NCBI GenBank assembly: GCA_003344405.1
Contig: NOWV01000035.1
Coordinates: 434,001 to 498,000 of the forward strand
DNA from: Trichoplax sp. H2
Taxonomy: Eukaryota > Placozoa > Uniplacotomia > Trichoplacea
Length of the DNA stretch: 64,000 nt
Reading direction: 5' to 3'
The notes below the pieces were generated by a model. It was not told the origin of the DNA. It worked only from the letters and a program-made list of their open reading frames with translations, and did no database searches. Below, piece by piece: positions 14,601-27,119 of the stretch. A program made the translations under genes and the position numbers. Every line of letters starts with the position of its first letter. Position 1 is the stretch's first letter.

Positions 14601-15725
14601 TCGGTTTGTGCCTTGGACGCTTGGCTTAGATGAATACCTGCAACTTCGCCTTGGAAGTTTATATTCAAGTGCTGCAGATGATATGTAAGTGTTGAATGAA
14701 ATAGAATATGTATTTATAGAATACTGGATACAAGTGAATATAACGTACCTACTGCTTTTTATTCTTATGCTGAATAGCGGAATTTATGACCTGCCACCGC
14801 TTAATACCGTAGAAGTATATTATTTAATAGACGAGGCTGATTCATTTGTCGCGCCAACTGAATGGATAGAAGTTAACAACGTATATAATTCATTAGCCCT
14901 TGAGCCAAGGTATGCATATACATCAGTAGCTTCTTCGATAGATGTAAATTAGGTTTCACAACTATTGCTTCTTTTCGTATCATACTCAAATAACCTTTGT
15001 TCAACTAATCAATCCATTGAATTATGATTATACTCGTAGTTTTAATGCAGATTCCGAAACGACTGAGATCAATTATTTAGATCTTGAAGGTACTACAAAT
15101 AGAAGCGAATTAAATCATTTCGCGACAAAGGACCGAAATGATACTGATTTGTGGAAATCGCTCAGCTATCTAGACTCCGTGTTAAAAAATGAAGAGAAGG
15201 AAACTAACCGGTTAGTTACTTTAGATTTTAAAGATTTAATTATTTGCAGTAATGTTCTAAAGTGTTATGTATTTTGCTTCAGGCTTGGGTACCTACTGGA
15301 GCAGCAATTTGCTGATCATTCGTCAGAAGACCAATCAAAAAACTTGCAAGTTATTGTAAAAGTTAGTAGAATCTAGGGGATTGATATGATTAATTAAATG
15401 TTTGTGGCTTCATTGCGATTAATCGATTATGCAAGTACTTTTCAAAGTTTATGTACTCCATTGGTTAAGGCTTAGAAAATATTATGAAACTGCATTTATG
15501 CGTATCTTACTAATAGGAACAGTTAAATCCGGAGATAAGATTATCAAATGAAATTGAAAATTTCTTAGATACGACAACGAAATTACAGTTAGTAGAAATA
15601 TGTATTTGATAGTCATACCAATGATACACAGTATATATGACTAATTTAAATTTTTTGTTAGATCGCTCTATAACACAGATTTGAGAGCAACTAAAGAACT
15701 ACTTGGAGCAGAAAGCTCATGCTAA
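5658..15725 (+). CDS. MCM3AP: MCM3AP/GANP, SAC3-domain mRNA export scaffold
   Basis: Gene of roughly 25 exons. GANP is the animal Sac3 scaffold of the TREX-2 complex, which links transcription to mRNA export at nuclear pores. The SAC3 domain is unmistakable: GTCREMCPE (about 8.71 kb), AVKEYSGSAADK (about 9.03 kb), PYELRPVKTLS and DFVWNRTRAIRK (9.23-9.37 kb), KINNENLVKCLQ (about 9.7 kb), NNYIKFFKLIK (about 10.13 kb) and HEHGLTVNDND (about 10.69 kb). These are in the same order as human GANP. A basic helical segment (11.27-12.28 kb) and the GANP C-terminal region follow, with TIWWKLVIVI (about 12.58 kb), SWLADNSCFVPRL (about 13.59 kb) and DLPPINW (about 14.16 kb). The last exon probably starts at about 15678 and stops at 15723-15725. 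The N-terminus (exons 5.74-8.3 kb) is low complexity, with an RG-rich tract. The exact start and several exon ends are uncertain. Confidence 0.9.
6942..7231 (+). other. MCM3AP: RG/RGG-rich exon in the GANP N-terminal region
   Basis: This exon encodes a run dominated by Arg and Gly, such as GRGGRSRGRGRGR and RQRGTGRGT. RGG boxes commonly bind RNA and are methylated on arginine. An earlier exon (5.75-5.92 kb) is also RG-rich. The segment replaces the FG-repeat style N-terminus known in vertebrate GANP. Confidence 0.75.
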
Positions 15726-17905
15726 TTTTATTGTGAATATGTTTTAATTAGTTTCATAAGAATGCGCTTTTTTATTATCATTTTAAGTTACGTAAATTAT
15801 CTGAACTAGCAAGTGATATATTTATTGTATTTAAACGATGTGAATAGCCCGAAAGAAATTTTGATTCTTTAGAAATCGAATGTAGAGTTATTTGTACAGA
15901 AATATATATTTTAATCATATGTCTTGGAAACAAAGTAATAGCAGTAATAAGATCCTTAAGGATCAAGCAATTGTTTGTAATTAGCTGCTTCTCTTATAGT
16001 GGCTTATAGCCATGTATCATAAACAAAATGCTAAAAATGTTTTTGTTCAATCATAATGTTATTTATTTTTGAACGATTTACATAAGCGTAACTATATTTT
16101 TTTAAGATCAGCTATTAAGATGATCATTTGATAGCAAATGGTAAAATAGTATTCTGCTTTAAACCATGAGAATACATAAATTTGAATTTGTAGTGACTCC
16201 TCGGGGAGTATTTGTTTCTTGCTTTTGTACTAATTATAAGAAAGTAAACTGAATTTTTTGATACAAATTGGCTTAAGATTTTTCCGTTGGTATATAAGTA
16301 AATTAATGGAATGTCATTGAGTACTAGCTGAAGCTAGCTTGAGGCATATTTAAAAGAAATCTGCATTTTTAAACGTATTATTTGAGACATACCGCAGGTA
16401 TTACTATAATCACTGCCGAACTGTTTTTATCCCAGAACATGATATCAGTATCACGTTTTCGTATGTATTTGAATCGATATAATTACTGAATTATCAGATT
16501 ATGTAGTGTTTGCTTTCGGTCCTATGTGAGTAAAAATCTCTGTATACTCTTACTAGTCATCGCTCAGCTTATTTCAGAGTTTTACTATAGACCTATACGA
16601 AAGTTCTTAATGACTTATTTTCAGTTCAATAATAGTCTTTTGAGTTCATTTATCACTTTCTCAGTAAACCACTGTATCATACTTCGATTTGAAGTATATT
16701 ACCCTGCAATGATGACATTTATTGATGAGAGTGTAGTTGTAACATTAATCTTAGCCCAATCAACTTTGAGTTTTAAGATAGACTATTTTATACATCATTT
16801 TTAGTTTTACTAATATCTAATCTATTCCTGAGTGTCTGATTCGTAGACTAGATTTATCGCTAGTTCAGTTAAGATATATTTTTTATAGTAATAACCAATA
16901 TTACTAAGAATATCGATCCAACCTATCCTACGCTAATTACTACCTGACTTGGTTGCTAATTCATAATGTAGCTATAACATTATCTTGATTTTGTATAGAT
17001 TGGCGTATCTTGCTGAATAATTCATTAATGATGAGAATGGTGATCGGTGTATTAATGTCGGTATAGAATTCGTAAGTCAGATTACGCTAATACTTTAGTC
17101 TATGCGTGTGAAATATTTTCAAATTAGTTGCTGTTCAATCTATCGCCACCTGTTGATCATAAACTAGCTACAGCACTATTCCAATTTCAGATGTATCATA
17201 TCGTCTTGTGATACTAATGCAATGTTAATAATATCGGCTTAATTAGAAAATTCAACTGTAAGCTAATCAAAATGACCGTTATCTAAAGTGAAGATTTTCC
17301 AATACAATACATCATTGTTTTCTGTTTCAATTATTGTCTAATCTATTTTAATCACTGATATAATATATAGATTAGTCATAGTAATGCTTCAAGTTAGGAT
17401 AGACCACTTTACCTTTCATTAATAATTCAATTTTTGATGAGAAATGTTAATTCTTATACGAATAAGAAACCATATGTTTCATTGGAATGTCGGCACGCTA
17501 GAATAGATGCGACAATATTGTTTGTTATTATTCTTGATGCCGGACACACAGGTAGAGCTGTATTACTCTCGTAATAGTAGAGTATATTTAGTATAGTTTT
17601 AGCTAGAACTAATTTACACCTAAGCAGTTACCGATGATGATTATATCACCTTAAATTGGCTAACGGTAGACGTAGAAAATTAAGATTTAAAAATAGAAAG
17701 CCATTGTAATTGACATTAGTAATTTTGAAGGTTAGGTAAGAGTTTACAATCCACTGAACTCCTAAACATTACCAGATCGAATAGATCAATTGCTCTTGCA
17801 GTATAATAGAGTATTTGGAGAGAGAAAAAAAATGATAAATATGAATAAGAATTTTACCTATCGATCAATTGTTTAAAGTATATTATATTAGCTCAAGAAG
17901 AAAAG
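15726..17905. other. Intergenic region, MCM3AP to SNX19-like
   Basis: About 2.2 kb of AT-rich sequence with frequent stops in every frame. The open frames at 15778-15966 (-) and 16526-16804 (+) look like chance. It should contain the MCM3AP 3' UTR and the SNX19-like promoter. It has very few TACAGTAC words, unlike the divergent spacers. Confidence 0.5.
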
Positions 17906-20900
17906 ATGAAGAAAAAAGACTCCACTCATATGTTCTTGTCTAATGAGAAGATACAATCATTAAGTATCTTAACTAATATTCGCTTAAATCGTTTCTTACA
18001 GCGTCTATGGTCATATTTCTCATGGCGTATCTACGTTTTAATTTTAGCTGGTTTATTTTATTTATATTCACATGAGACGACAACTTGGTTTTTAATCTAT
18101 ACTGTGCCACCAATACTTGGTATATGGACAGCAACGTTGGCACTCAATAATAATATATCGTTACGGTTTGAAGCATTTATTCAATCATTAACTGAATCTA
18201 ATCCATCAAGGAGTAGTAAAAATAGCCATGATAGAGATCATGAAAATGAATTTAAATCTGTAAAATTAAATCCAGCGGCACAGGCGGAATTAAATAAGTT
18301 AATCAATTACATTTGTCGTGATTTTATCTCAACCTGGTATAAAAATTTAAGTCAGAGTGATCATTTCGAGAAAGAAACACGTAAAAAACTAGAACAGATA
18401 TGCAGTCGTTTAATCGATAGAATTGGTAATATAGATCCACATTTATTTATTCAACATTTATGTGGGATATTAACTAACCATTTTCATATCTATCATGAAT
18501 GCGTTAAGGGTTTTACTCATCGAGCTAGCAGTAATCGTTCTACCCCTCCCCCTACAGCTCCTCCTCTGTCTCATCAGGATTCTAACGATGGGAGTAATAG
18601 AAAAGATCAAGAGGAACTCATTTGGCAATCCTATAAAGCTCGATGCTCTTATCAAGGTATTACAGCAACCCAAGATGGTGAACAAGATTATATTAGGCAT
18701 ATGGCTACATTGCTTCTTTATGCACTACTATCAAGTGATGAATTCAATAGCGATACAGTTAGATATTTATTAAGAGAGATTCTAGCGTCGCATATTCTTC
18801 AATCCATTATTAGATCGTTATCTGAGCCTCGGATTATTAATCGCTTATTGGGTAAGTTAATTGAAAGAGTATTTACAGCTTATGCTAGACGCCAAGCTAA
18901 GAGCGTAAAATTAGCACAACTTCGTCAAAAGAAAAAAAATCGACCTCATAATATTACAGTAAATCAATCTAATACTTTAAATCAACCAATTAATTCTAAT
19001 TCAGTCCATGATAGTTCTGAATACCTATCGGATGTATCCAACGATAGTAATACGACTAAAGTAATAAACAAACAATCAGCTCACGGACCAGGAAAAGATC
19101 GAAGTGAGAAACAAGGCATAAGTAATAAAGGAAACAATATTCGGCCTCGAGCTAATACTCATACTGCAGCAGTTCAAGTTCCTAGCCAAGGTAATTCTTC
19201 ATTATCTACTAAACCAATCGACGAGGAAACAAATTCGATCGAAGTATTTGCTAATCGTAATAAAGCAGTACACAAAAATAAGAATAAATTGACATTAAGT
19301 AAGAAACTGTTTAAGCGCGTTCAACCAAGATTTCGACTAGGATCCGATGAAACGGAAAATTCAGAAAAAGGTACAGATGATCATAACGGAAATAACACAT
19401 CAAATATTCAAGATGAAAATGAAGAAGATGAATTTGCTCAAAGCACGGCAACTGGGCTTGGAAATAATGCAAAAAGAACTCATAAGAGCAAACGTATATC
19501 TAAAATTTATTCCTCTCTCATCAGGGATAGATCAGTGCAATCCAATCACCGTAAAACCGCTACATTTGATGGATCATCATCCTATCGTTCAACTCACGCC
19601 AATGAGAACATTCCATCCAAAGCAACACGATCACATTCCTATGATGATATTGATTGTGTTAAGAAAGAGAATGAAAATTCATTTTTGAAAGCCTTTCACA
19701 AGATTAAAACTATCAGTGGAAAAGAAGATAATCATCATAATCTAACAAGTAGTAAAGATACAATACTTAATTTAGACTTTGCCGATAAATCAACTAATGG
19801 TATGAAAGATTTATTTAATCCTTTACCGCAACATCAACAAATTAAAGATCGCACTGGAATACAAATTTATGTAACATCTCCTGCTGGTCATCAACGTTCT
19901 AATGATGATATCTTCCAAGAAGGTACCTTACATAATCTCGATCTCAACTATTCCTATCTGTTTGTCTTGTAATAGCTTGAAGATAGCTAGCTTACTATTA
20001 TTGCTTAACTTAATATTTAAGTATATTCGACTCTATTTTTCAGGGCATATTTACGGTATTTCTGTATATCGTGCAGTCATAATCTCAGTATTTCTCAGTA
20101 GAAATTTATTTTATACGTTACATTTTGACATAATCCAGAATCTAAAATTTCATAACATATGAGAGATGGTGTATATTAAAGCTAACAATCAGTGATGACA
20201 TTAATTCCATTCTTCTACGTGACCTTATTCTTATATGCTATTACCAATGAGTTAGCGATTCACGCTTGTATTTTATCTATCTAATATTTATCTATGATAC
20301 GAATTGATACAAGAAAATCAACCCGATGATGTTTCATTACATTTTAACCCAATTAATAAGTTGGAAAAATTGGGATTTTATAAGCCAATCTCTATTCCAA
20401 AGACAATCACTGCTAAAGACAAAACTGGAAATAAATATACTTTGTACTGTATCGAGGTAAGTCGCTAACTGTCACAAAACAGCTTTGCAACAAGATAACG
20501 CAATATACGATCAATAAGTCAATTCCTTGAACCACGTATCAAGGAACGATATCTGCACTATCACAAACACTTTNNNNNNNNNNNNNNNNNNNNACAAGAA
20601 AATCAACCCGATGATGTTTCATTACATTTTAACCCAATTAATAAGTTGGAAAAATTGGGATTTTATAAGCCAATCTCTATTCCAAAGACAATCACTGCTA
20701 AAGACAAAACTGGAAATAAATATACTTTGTACTGTATCGAGGTAAGTCGCTAACACATACCTATATATGTTAATTTAAGATAATTGAGTTCTGTTACTAA
20801 TGCTTAGAATGAAATATTGGTAACTCAGATCAGATTTTTTAATTATTTCTATGACAAGTTGCGTATAAATATGTTAACACGTATATATTAATATTACAAT

Positions 20901-23900
20901 CCTAGCTCTAATTCNNNNNNNNNNNNNNNNNNNNCCATAAGTAAATTACAGTCACAATGATTCGAACTGTAAGCAGATGATTTGCATTCCCTATTATAAC
21001 TATTAATTTCAGTATGTGTATAAGTGTCACTGTCATAAAAAGTCAGTGCTATATTAAAATACAGTATATCCAAATTAGAAGTTAACTGAATAAGGATAGT
21101 CTAATAGAATTATCCTAACATTGATATTTCTACTGTAATACAGTATATAACACTGTAACACTAACACATACCTATATATGTTAATTTAAGATAATTGAGT
21201 TCTGTTACTAATGCTTAGGATGAAATATTGGTAACTCAGATCAGATTTTTTAATTATTTCTATGACAAATTGCGTATAAATATGTTAACATGTATATATT
21301 AATATTACAATCCTAGCTCTAATTCTATAAATATGCATATACATGTAATTTTGACGAATAATAATATTTCATTTAGTTCGTAGACTTAAATTCTACAATA
21401 TCAATATATTATTATTCACAGTGATAGCGTAATGCTTAATATAGCTTATTGATTGAGTTCTAATTTCAACAATTTTAGTATGAAAGAGTATATGGATATT
21501 TATGGGATATCTTTATAATAGCAATATAATTCATACATCAGCTGCTTTAGTTGTAATTTTAAAGTTTTCTCACTTGAGCTCCAATACTGTAATTATTTAT
21601 CTTAAGATAGGTTTATAATTTTTGCGAGAGACTGTTTCAAGATTTTTTCGCTCAAAGTTACAAAAACATACTTTAATATTTGTAAGATGGGACTACAGTT
21701 CTGTATGAATGATTGATATACGCATAGCTCTTATGTAAAGTCTAGCTTAAAAAAGTAAAATCTATACCATAAAACCTATAGTTATATGATGCTATTGTGT
21801 AGTGCGATAGTATATTTCTAGCTACAAAAATTCATCGCTAAAAGTATACTATCGTATTACTACATTTTAGCTCTAATCTCTAGAATTTGTTATTTAATAG
21901 TACAAAGATTTATTGAAATGTCTTAACTAGAGTAGCAAAATTTTAATGAAATACCAACCCTAATTCCATGATATTTTGATCTATTATTAATCCTTCAGTA
22001 TTATGATAGCATATGGCGAAATGTGGAGCAGCATGAGGAATCCAAGTCAAGAAATACTTTCTCACTAAGAGCCAAAAAACGACAGAGGATTAAATCAGAT
22101 GAAAGCGAAAAAGTAGCTGATCGTCATTCTCTTTCTTTAAGCAAAAAAAATCAATGTAAAGATGATATCGTGGATGTTATTGGATCAAAAAATGCTCCTA
22201 GTAACGGTTCATTTCCCTTCAAAGTTAAGAAATTATTTGACGTTCGTTTAAAACGTTCCCGTTGGCAACATACTGGCTCGTTTGTTCTGGATGTAGCAGA
22301 CAGCGAAAATACGGATGATATCGTTTATTCTTTAGGTCATCGTGAAATCCATCATCGTTTTAGCGAATTTTTTGCATTAAATAGGCGACTACGACGGCGA
22401 TTTAGTCCTGCTGATTTGAAAGGTAAAGCTGGTACAATCAAACATACCATTCTACAATAAAATTGCCTAAAATTTTATCTCTGATCTCTTTCTTACACAT
22501 TTCCTACTATGTATCGGTATACGACGGGTATAGACTAGTTTTAAATTATATACCGCACAATTTTGCAGTTATGTTCAGCTTAAAATTGACTAATCTTGTA
22601 TTTACACCAAAAATGGTACTGCTAATTATAATTGATTACTATGAATTATACTTCGATTAGTTTTAATAGTGACCGTATCCATTTTACTTTGTTATATTTA
22701 GGGCTATCATTATCTGGTACGCGATTAGTGCATGCATTTTCAAGATTTGATCCGGCCGTTATTGAAAATCGTCGAGATATGTTGGAATGCTACTTAAAGG
22801 CAAGATTAATTCACTTACTGTTATTTAGAGTAGAGTGATGAGCCGCTTAGCAAATACGTAAATAATATTTGACAAGAAGTTGCAGTATACTTTATGTATG
22901 GTCAAAGCTTATATATATGCAGTTATTTCACATAAAAGATTGTATAGTAGTAGGAATAGATACGTAAATAATATTCTTGATAGGAGCATGTAGTATCGTA
23001 TTTTAGTAGATAAATAGGCTTTCCAGTTTAAAATGGCATCAGTTGATTTAGATATAGATTATCATAAAGTAAAACATTAAAGATAGATTATAATATACTT
23101 TACAATTAGTCAATGTATTTAAAAATTCATACTGCCTTTGCTGAAGATAAGAGAAAAATAAAAGTAATTCAGTATTTCTAGCAGAACGTACGGTAGAAAA
23201 ATATAATTTCTTTTAAAATGGTGTTAATAAATTCAAGTATGAGCTATCACCCAGTATTAATGCCTTATCGATTTTAATATCAATCAGGCATCGAGGCAAA
23301 TCGAATAGCCTTGCTCCATTCATTTGCTACTAGTTAAATATTAGAAAATAATCTAATAGAATTCATCATGTACCGTAAAGCATGCTTTAGGCTGAGCAGA
23401 AATTTACGACGGATATTGACCACAAAATGATGCTAGATTATTACCCAATTCATGCTATTCTATGGGTTTTAATATCGGTTTGATATCAGAGTAGAGCATC
23501 ATGGCCCTTTAAATAGAATTATTCTTTAGATGTGAGAGCTACATTTTATTAATGATATTTATGATATTTCCATAGAAATATAGCAAATGGAATAGGCTAT
23601 TAGCTCGCACGATACATAAGAGCATTCATGAAAATATATTTGTTTTAATTTAGCAAATATTCTGTTCATATACACATACTTTGTTGTAACAAATTTTGAA
23701 ATATTAAATTATTAATTTCTAAGATCGGTATATTGGTAGCAATAGGATTAAAAATAATTTATTTTAACTTTAATCATACAATATTCGTAGGTATTAATAT
23801 CACGACCACGACTGAGAAACAGCGTGGAATTTCAGCAATTTATGGGACGCTTAGCTGATGAAAACTTAATCTTTCCACAGGTAAGATTTACAGCATTTCT

Positions 23901-26900
23901 GTTGAATGATGACTAGGTAAAAAGGTTTTATACTGTAAGAGAAGTATCTTCCTATCTTGTAAGAATTATTATTAACTTTTTAGTAAAGTTTTATTAATAC
24001 AATCACGATTTGCTCCGTGAGGATGCAACAAGATAATAGTTCTTGTAAGGTGCTTTTTCGATTTAAACCTATTCTATATCTTCACCTACGCAATTTCGTG
24101 GCTATACCTGAGATTTCTTGAGAATTTTTAATTTTCGAGTCAGCCAATAGTTTTGTACTAACTAACTAATTTTTAGTTAGGATTACTTATGGAATATCTT
24201 CCTCTATCCGTAGTAATTTGTATTTTTTAACGAATGCTTTATATAACAAACTAAATTGATTTAGAGTTGCAATTTACAGCAAATTAGGTTATTACATCCG
24301 CATGATAACGATATCATAAGACCTGCCAGCAGTATAACTGCAACTTTAACTGTTACTATTTAATTTTTAGTAGTTGATCATATGATATTAATAAAATTTA
24401 GCGTAAAGTTTGTTAGAATTGTATTTCCATCAGCTTAAACAATATTAGATAATTATCGAAATAGAATTCATCAATAGCATTTATGCTATAGCTATCGTTG
24501 TTTCGGTACAATTTTAAATATTGTATAGCAAATCAAAAAATTGACTAATTTCTATAATCGGAGCTAAAGGATAATTTTAATATTGGCTAATCATGTTGAT
24601 ATTTTTAGTATTGTCTTATAGAAGTTTAGTATGCTATTACCTATATATAGGAGGAAATGATTGATGGTTTTTAACTTACTATAAGTGTATTTTTAATTTA
24701 TAGCCACTTTTTGGTGAAGATATTGATCCTGAAGATTTAGATTCTGGAGAGTCAAAAGATGTTACCATCGAAACGAAGGAAAAAGGGGATAACTCAGGAG
24801 AGACATCTACAACGACAAAAGTTACTTACAGCAATTATCGTACTTTTACCTTTCGTGAGCCTCAAAATGTAAGTTTTAATCTATATATTGTAGCATTCGA
24901 TTGGAGTTCTAAAATAATTAATTAATTATTACTGGATGGAGTTCGCTATTGCATTATTTTCAATCATTGCATGGTTGGCTAATAAATCACGGTATTCGTT
25001 TAAAATGGCGAGAAAAACTCTTATTTTTGCTGCTCTATTTTCTAGAAATCTTTCAAAATCAAGATACCATCTATTGCTTACTTTAGTGTTTACATTTATA
25101 ATAAAGAGCAACAAAGGCAACAAAGCAAAAAGAAGACTAAAGCTTTTACAAAATCATCTTCCCTTCTTGATCTACGTAAAGGTAGTCTAGGTTTACTATT
25201 TAAATTTCAGCCGTTGTTATGCCAATATAAGTGATAGATTTAGCTTTCATTCAAATGTAACTGTCTTTTCCTCTCGCAAATACTTGAACTGGGTTAATCG
25301 CTATTGCATAGTCGTACCAAGTACACAGAGAGGAAGTTTTATGGTACCCAATTCGTCTTGGAATGGCAACTCCATTCCTTTAATAGATAGTAATGGACAT
25401 TTACCTGGTAGCACAGGTAATCGACTAACTGTGCCTAATTTTAATCGTGAAGTTCTATCAAGAAGTCGGCAAGATCTGCGAGCGAAAAATAACAAGAACA
25501 CAGGAGAAGAAATGGATATTCGTAAGTATGATAAAACACCTTAGTGATTAAGCTATAAATTGTATTTTTACTCTCTGTATTTAGCTAGTCTTAGCGATGA
25601 ACTTCGCTTCGATGGTAACTTAATTAGAGCTTATATTGTTGATGCATTCTATTTTAGATGAGTCGGTAGCCAGTAATAGGAAGACCCCAATCCTCAGATT
25701 GCAAATGACCAATGAATCACTCGCTGTTCACTATCCATTAACCGATACTATTTTACTTCTCCTTTGCCAACTACTTCAACCTCATGATTCTGTTTTCTGT
25801 GTTAGCACAGTTCAACAAGCATTGCTCTCCTTTTTTGGTAAAAATATTGAAAAGTAAGGGCATTAAACATGATTTGAGAGTTCGAAATTATCCAACACAT
25901 GTTTCCATTCCGAATTTGAGTCGACTGTTTTCTTCTTACTTTGAATCAAATTGATTTTCATGTTTAATCTATTACATAATCATATAATTGATCAGCTAAT
26001 CCATTACTGATAGAAGTAATATTGATAGGTAATAAAATTTATAAATATTTTTTTCTTGTACGCGTATTAGCGTGATATCTAGTGGAATTAAGGAATTTCT
26101 ACGCAACTTTGGTTGGGACTACTATTTTAACTATCTTCATACATTTTTATGGCCAGAAGGCATTTGGCTAGCCAATGCATCATCTAATTCAACTATAGAT
26201 GATGAAGGAGAGATTAGGAGAAATGCTGAAGAATGGATGACGAAAGGGTGTAATTGTGAGCTAAAATTGTTTATAGCAGTTAAAATATTTAACTAGTCCG
26301 ATTGGAAGCTAGAGTTTTCTATCTTACTTATTTAGATTAATGAATTATCTTTTTTTTGATGCCTATTAGCTAAGATGATTAAGAGATATTTTATTCTGTT
26401 GAAACTTTGAATATTTTTATGCATGGTATAGAAATCCATTAAATATTTCAACTTGACATGGCATACCGAAAATCAGTTTTTATCTGATATAGTGCATGAC
26501 ATGATGCTTATCTTATCAATAATATCTTAGTCCATATTCCATTCCGTAAATGTTTTAATAACTTTACTTTCATAGTAATTCTATTTTAAACTGTACATTT
26601 AGATATATCTTAATGTCATGGCTACTACCGTTAATAATTTTTCATATTTATTTTTAAATTATTCTTTAACACTACATTACAGAGGCTATAGTCAGTAGCA
26701 CAACTTTTGCTTTATTATTATTGTAAAAACTACGTTCTGATTAATAAGTACCCTAGATAAGGACTTTTATTTTATAACCTGCAACTTTAACTATATCAAC
26801 TATTCTATTCCAATTCTGATTTAGCATTATTCAGCTATTTACTCAATGAAGATCAAAGCCGGATAACGGCTGAAAATATTGTCCTCTGTTTTCAAAATAG

Positions 26901-27119
26901 AAAGATTAATAGGTTGGTAATATCCCAGTTATACTCTGATTACTTCTATAATGGCCATACGGAAAAAATTGTGATTCTTCCCCCTATTTACTTTGTAGAT
27001 ACGTCGTCTTAAAGTTACTGGATGCCATAATGTCCATGATTGTAACAGAAGCCGAAGATAAAGATTTTCAACGTCATTTCTTAAATTTACAATTTCAATC
27101 CTTAAGGATTAAATATTAA
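17906..27119 (+). CDS. SNX19: SNX19-type sorting nexin (TM - PXA - PX - Nexin_C)
   Basis: Membrane-anchored sorting nexin. Exon 1 (17906-about 19921) gives an N-terminal membrane hairpin (about residues 38-85) and a PXA domain, with WQSYKARCSYQG and the LLxxLLSSDEF/ILASHILQ helices (about residues 115-320). A long Ser/Asn/Lys-rich disordered stretch follows. The PX domain is split over exons at 20315-20456 (SIPKTITAKDKTGNKYTLY), about 22.0-22.42 kb (REIHHRFSEFFALNRRLRRR), 22705-22798 and 23791-23880 (RPRLRNSVEFQQFMGRLAD). An acidic linker lies at 24702-24867. The Nexin_C region is at about 25.66-27.12 kb, ending in RYVVLKLLDAIMSMIV. The order TM-PXA-PX-Nexin_C without an RGS domain points to SNX19, which works at ER-endolysosome contacts, rather than SNX13/14/25. 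Linker exons around 24.9-25.6 kb are not resolved. The PX exon at 20.3 kb is duplicated beside an assembly gap. Confidence 0.82.
20309..20469 (+). repeat. SNX19: Duplicated PX exon, copy A
   Basis: 161-bp block holding the PX exon and its donor. As read by eye it is identical to 20594-20754. Copy B starts directly after a run of N, so this is probably one locus assembled twice. Confidence 0.9.
20574..20593. other. Assembly gap (20 N)
   Basis: Twenty N bases of placeholder length, directly before the second copy of the PX exon. Confidence 0.99.
20594..20754 (+). repeat. SNX19: Duplicated PX exon, copy B
   Basis: Second copy of the 161-bp block at 20309-20469. A real transcript should contain only one of them, because both encode the same N-terminal strand of the PX fold. 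Confidence 0.9.
20751..20914. repeat. Duplicated intron block, copy C
   Basis: 164 bp ending at the second gap, with only three mismatches to 21162-21325. This is typical of two alleles placed in tandem. Confidence 0.88.
20915..20934. other. Assembly gap (20 N)
   Basis: Second 20-base N run, ending copy C of the duplicated intron block. Confidence 0.99.
21162..21325. repeat. Duplicated intron block, copy D
   Basis: Near-identical partner of 20751-20914, with three single-base differences. Confidence 0.88.
22799..23790 (+). other. SNX19: Candidate GC-AG intron in the SNX19-like gene
   Basis: The PX-domain exon ends ...ECYLK with AAG|GCAAGA at 22799. The next exon, starting with VLISRPRLRNS, follows a CGTAG acceptor ending at 23790. 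Both sides are phase 0 and the joined protein follows the PX C-terminal helices. No GT donor nearby keeps the fold, and GCAAGA fits the minor GC-AG consensus. Confidence 0.65.

Noticed and set aside
16526-16804. 92-codon plus-strand open frame, hydrophobic
   Set aside because: AT-driven composition, no domain, no splice partners and no match I recognise, so treated as chance.
18495-18773. Open frames overlapping SNX19 exon 1 in other frames (also 18470-18700 and 19347-19688)
   Set aside because: They lie wholly inside a well-supported coding exon and are shadows of it.
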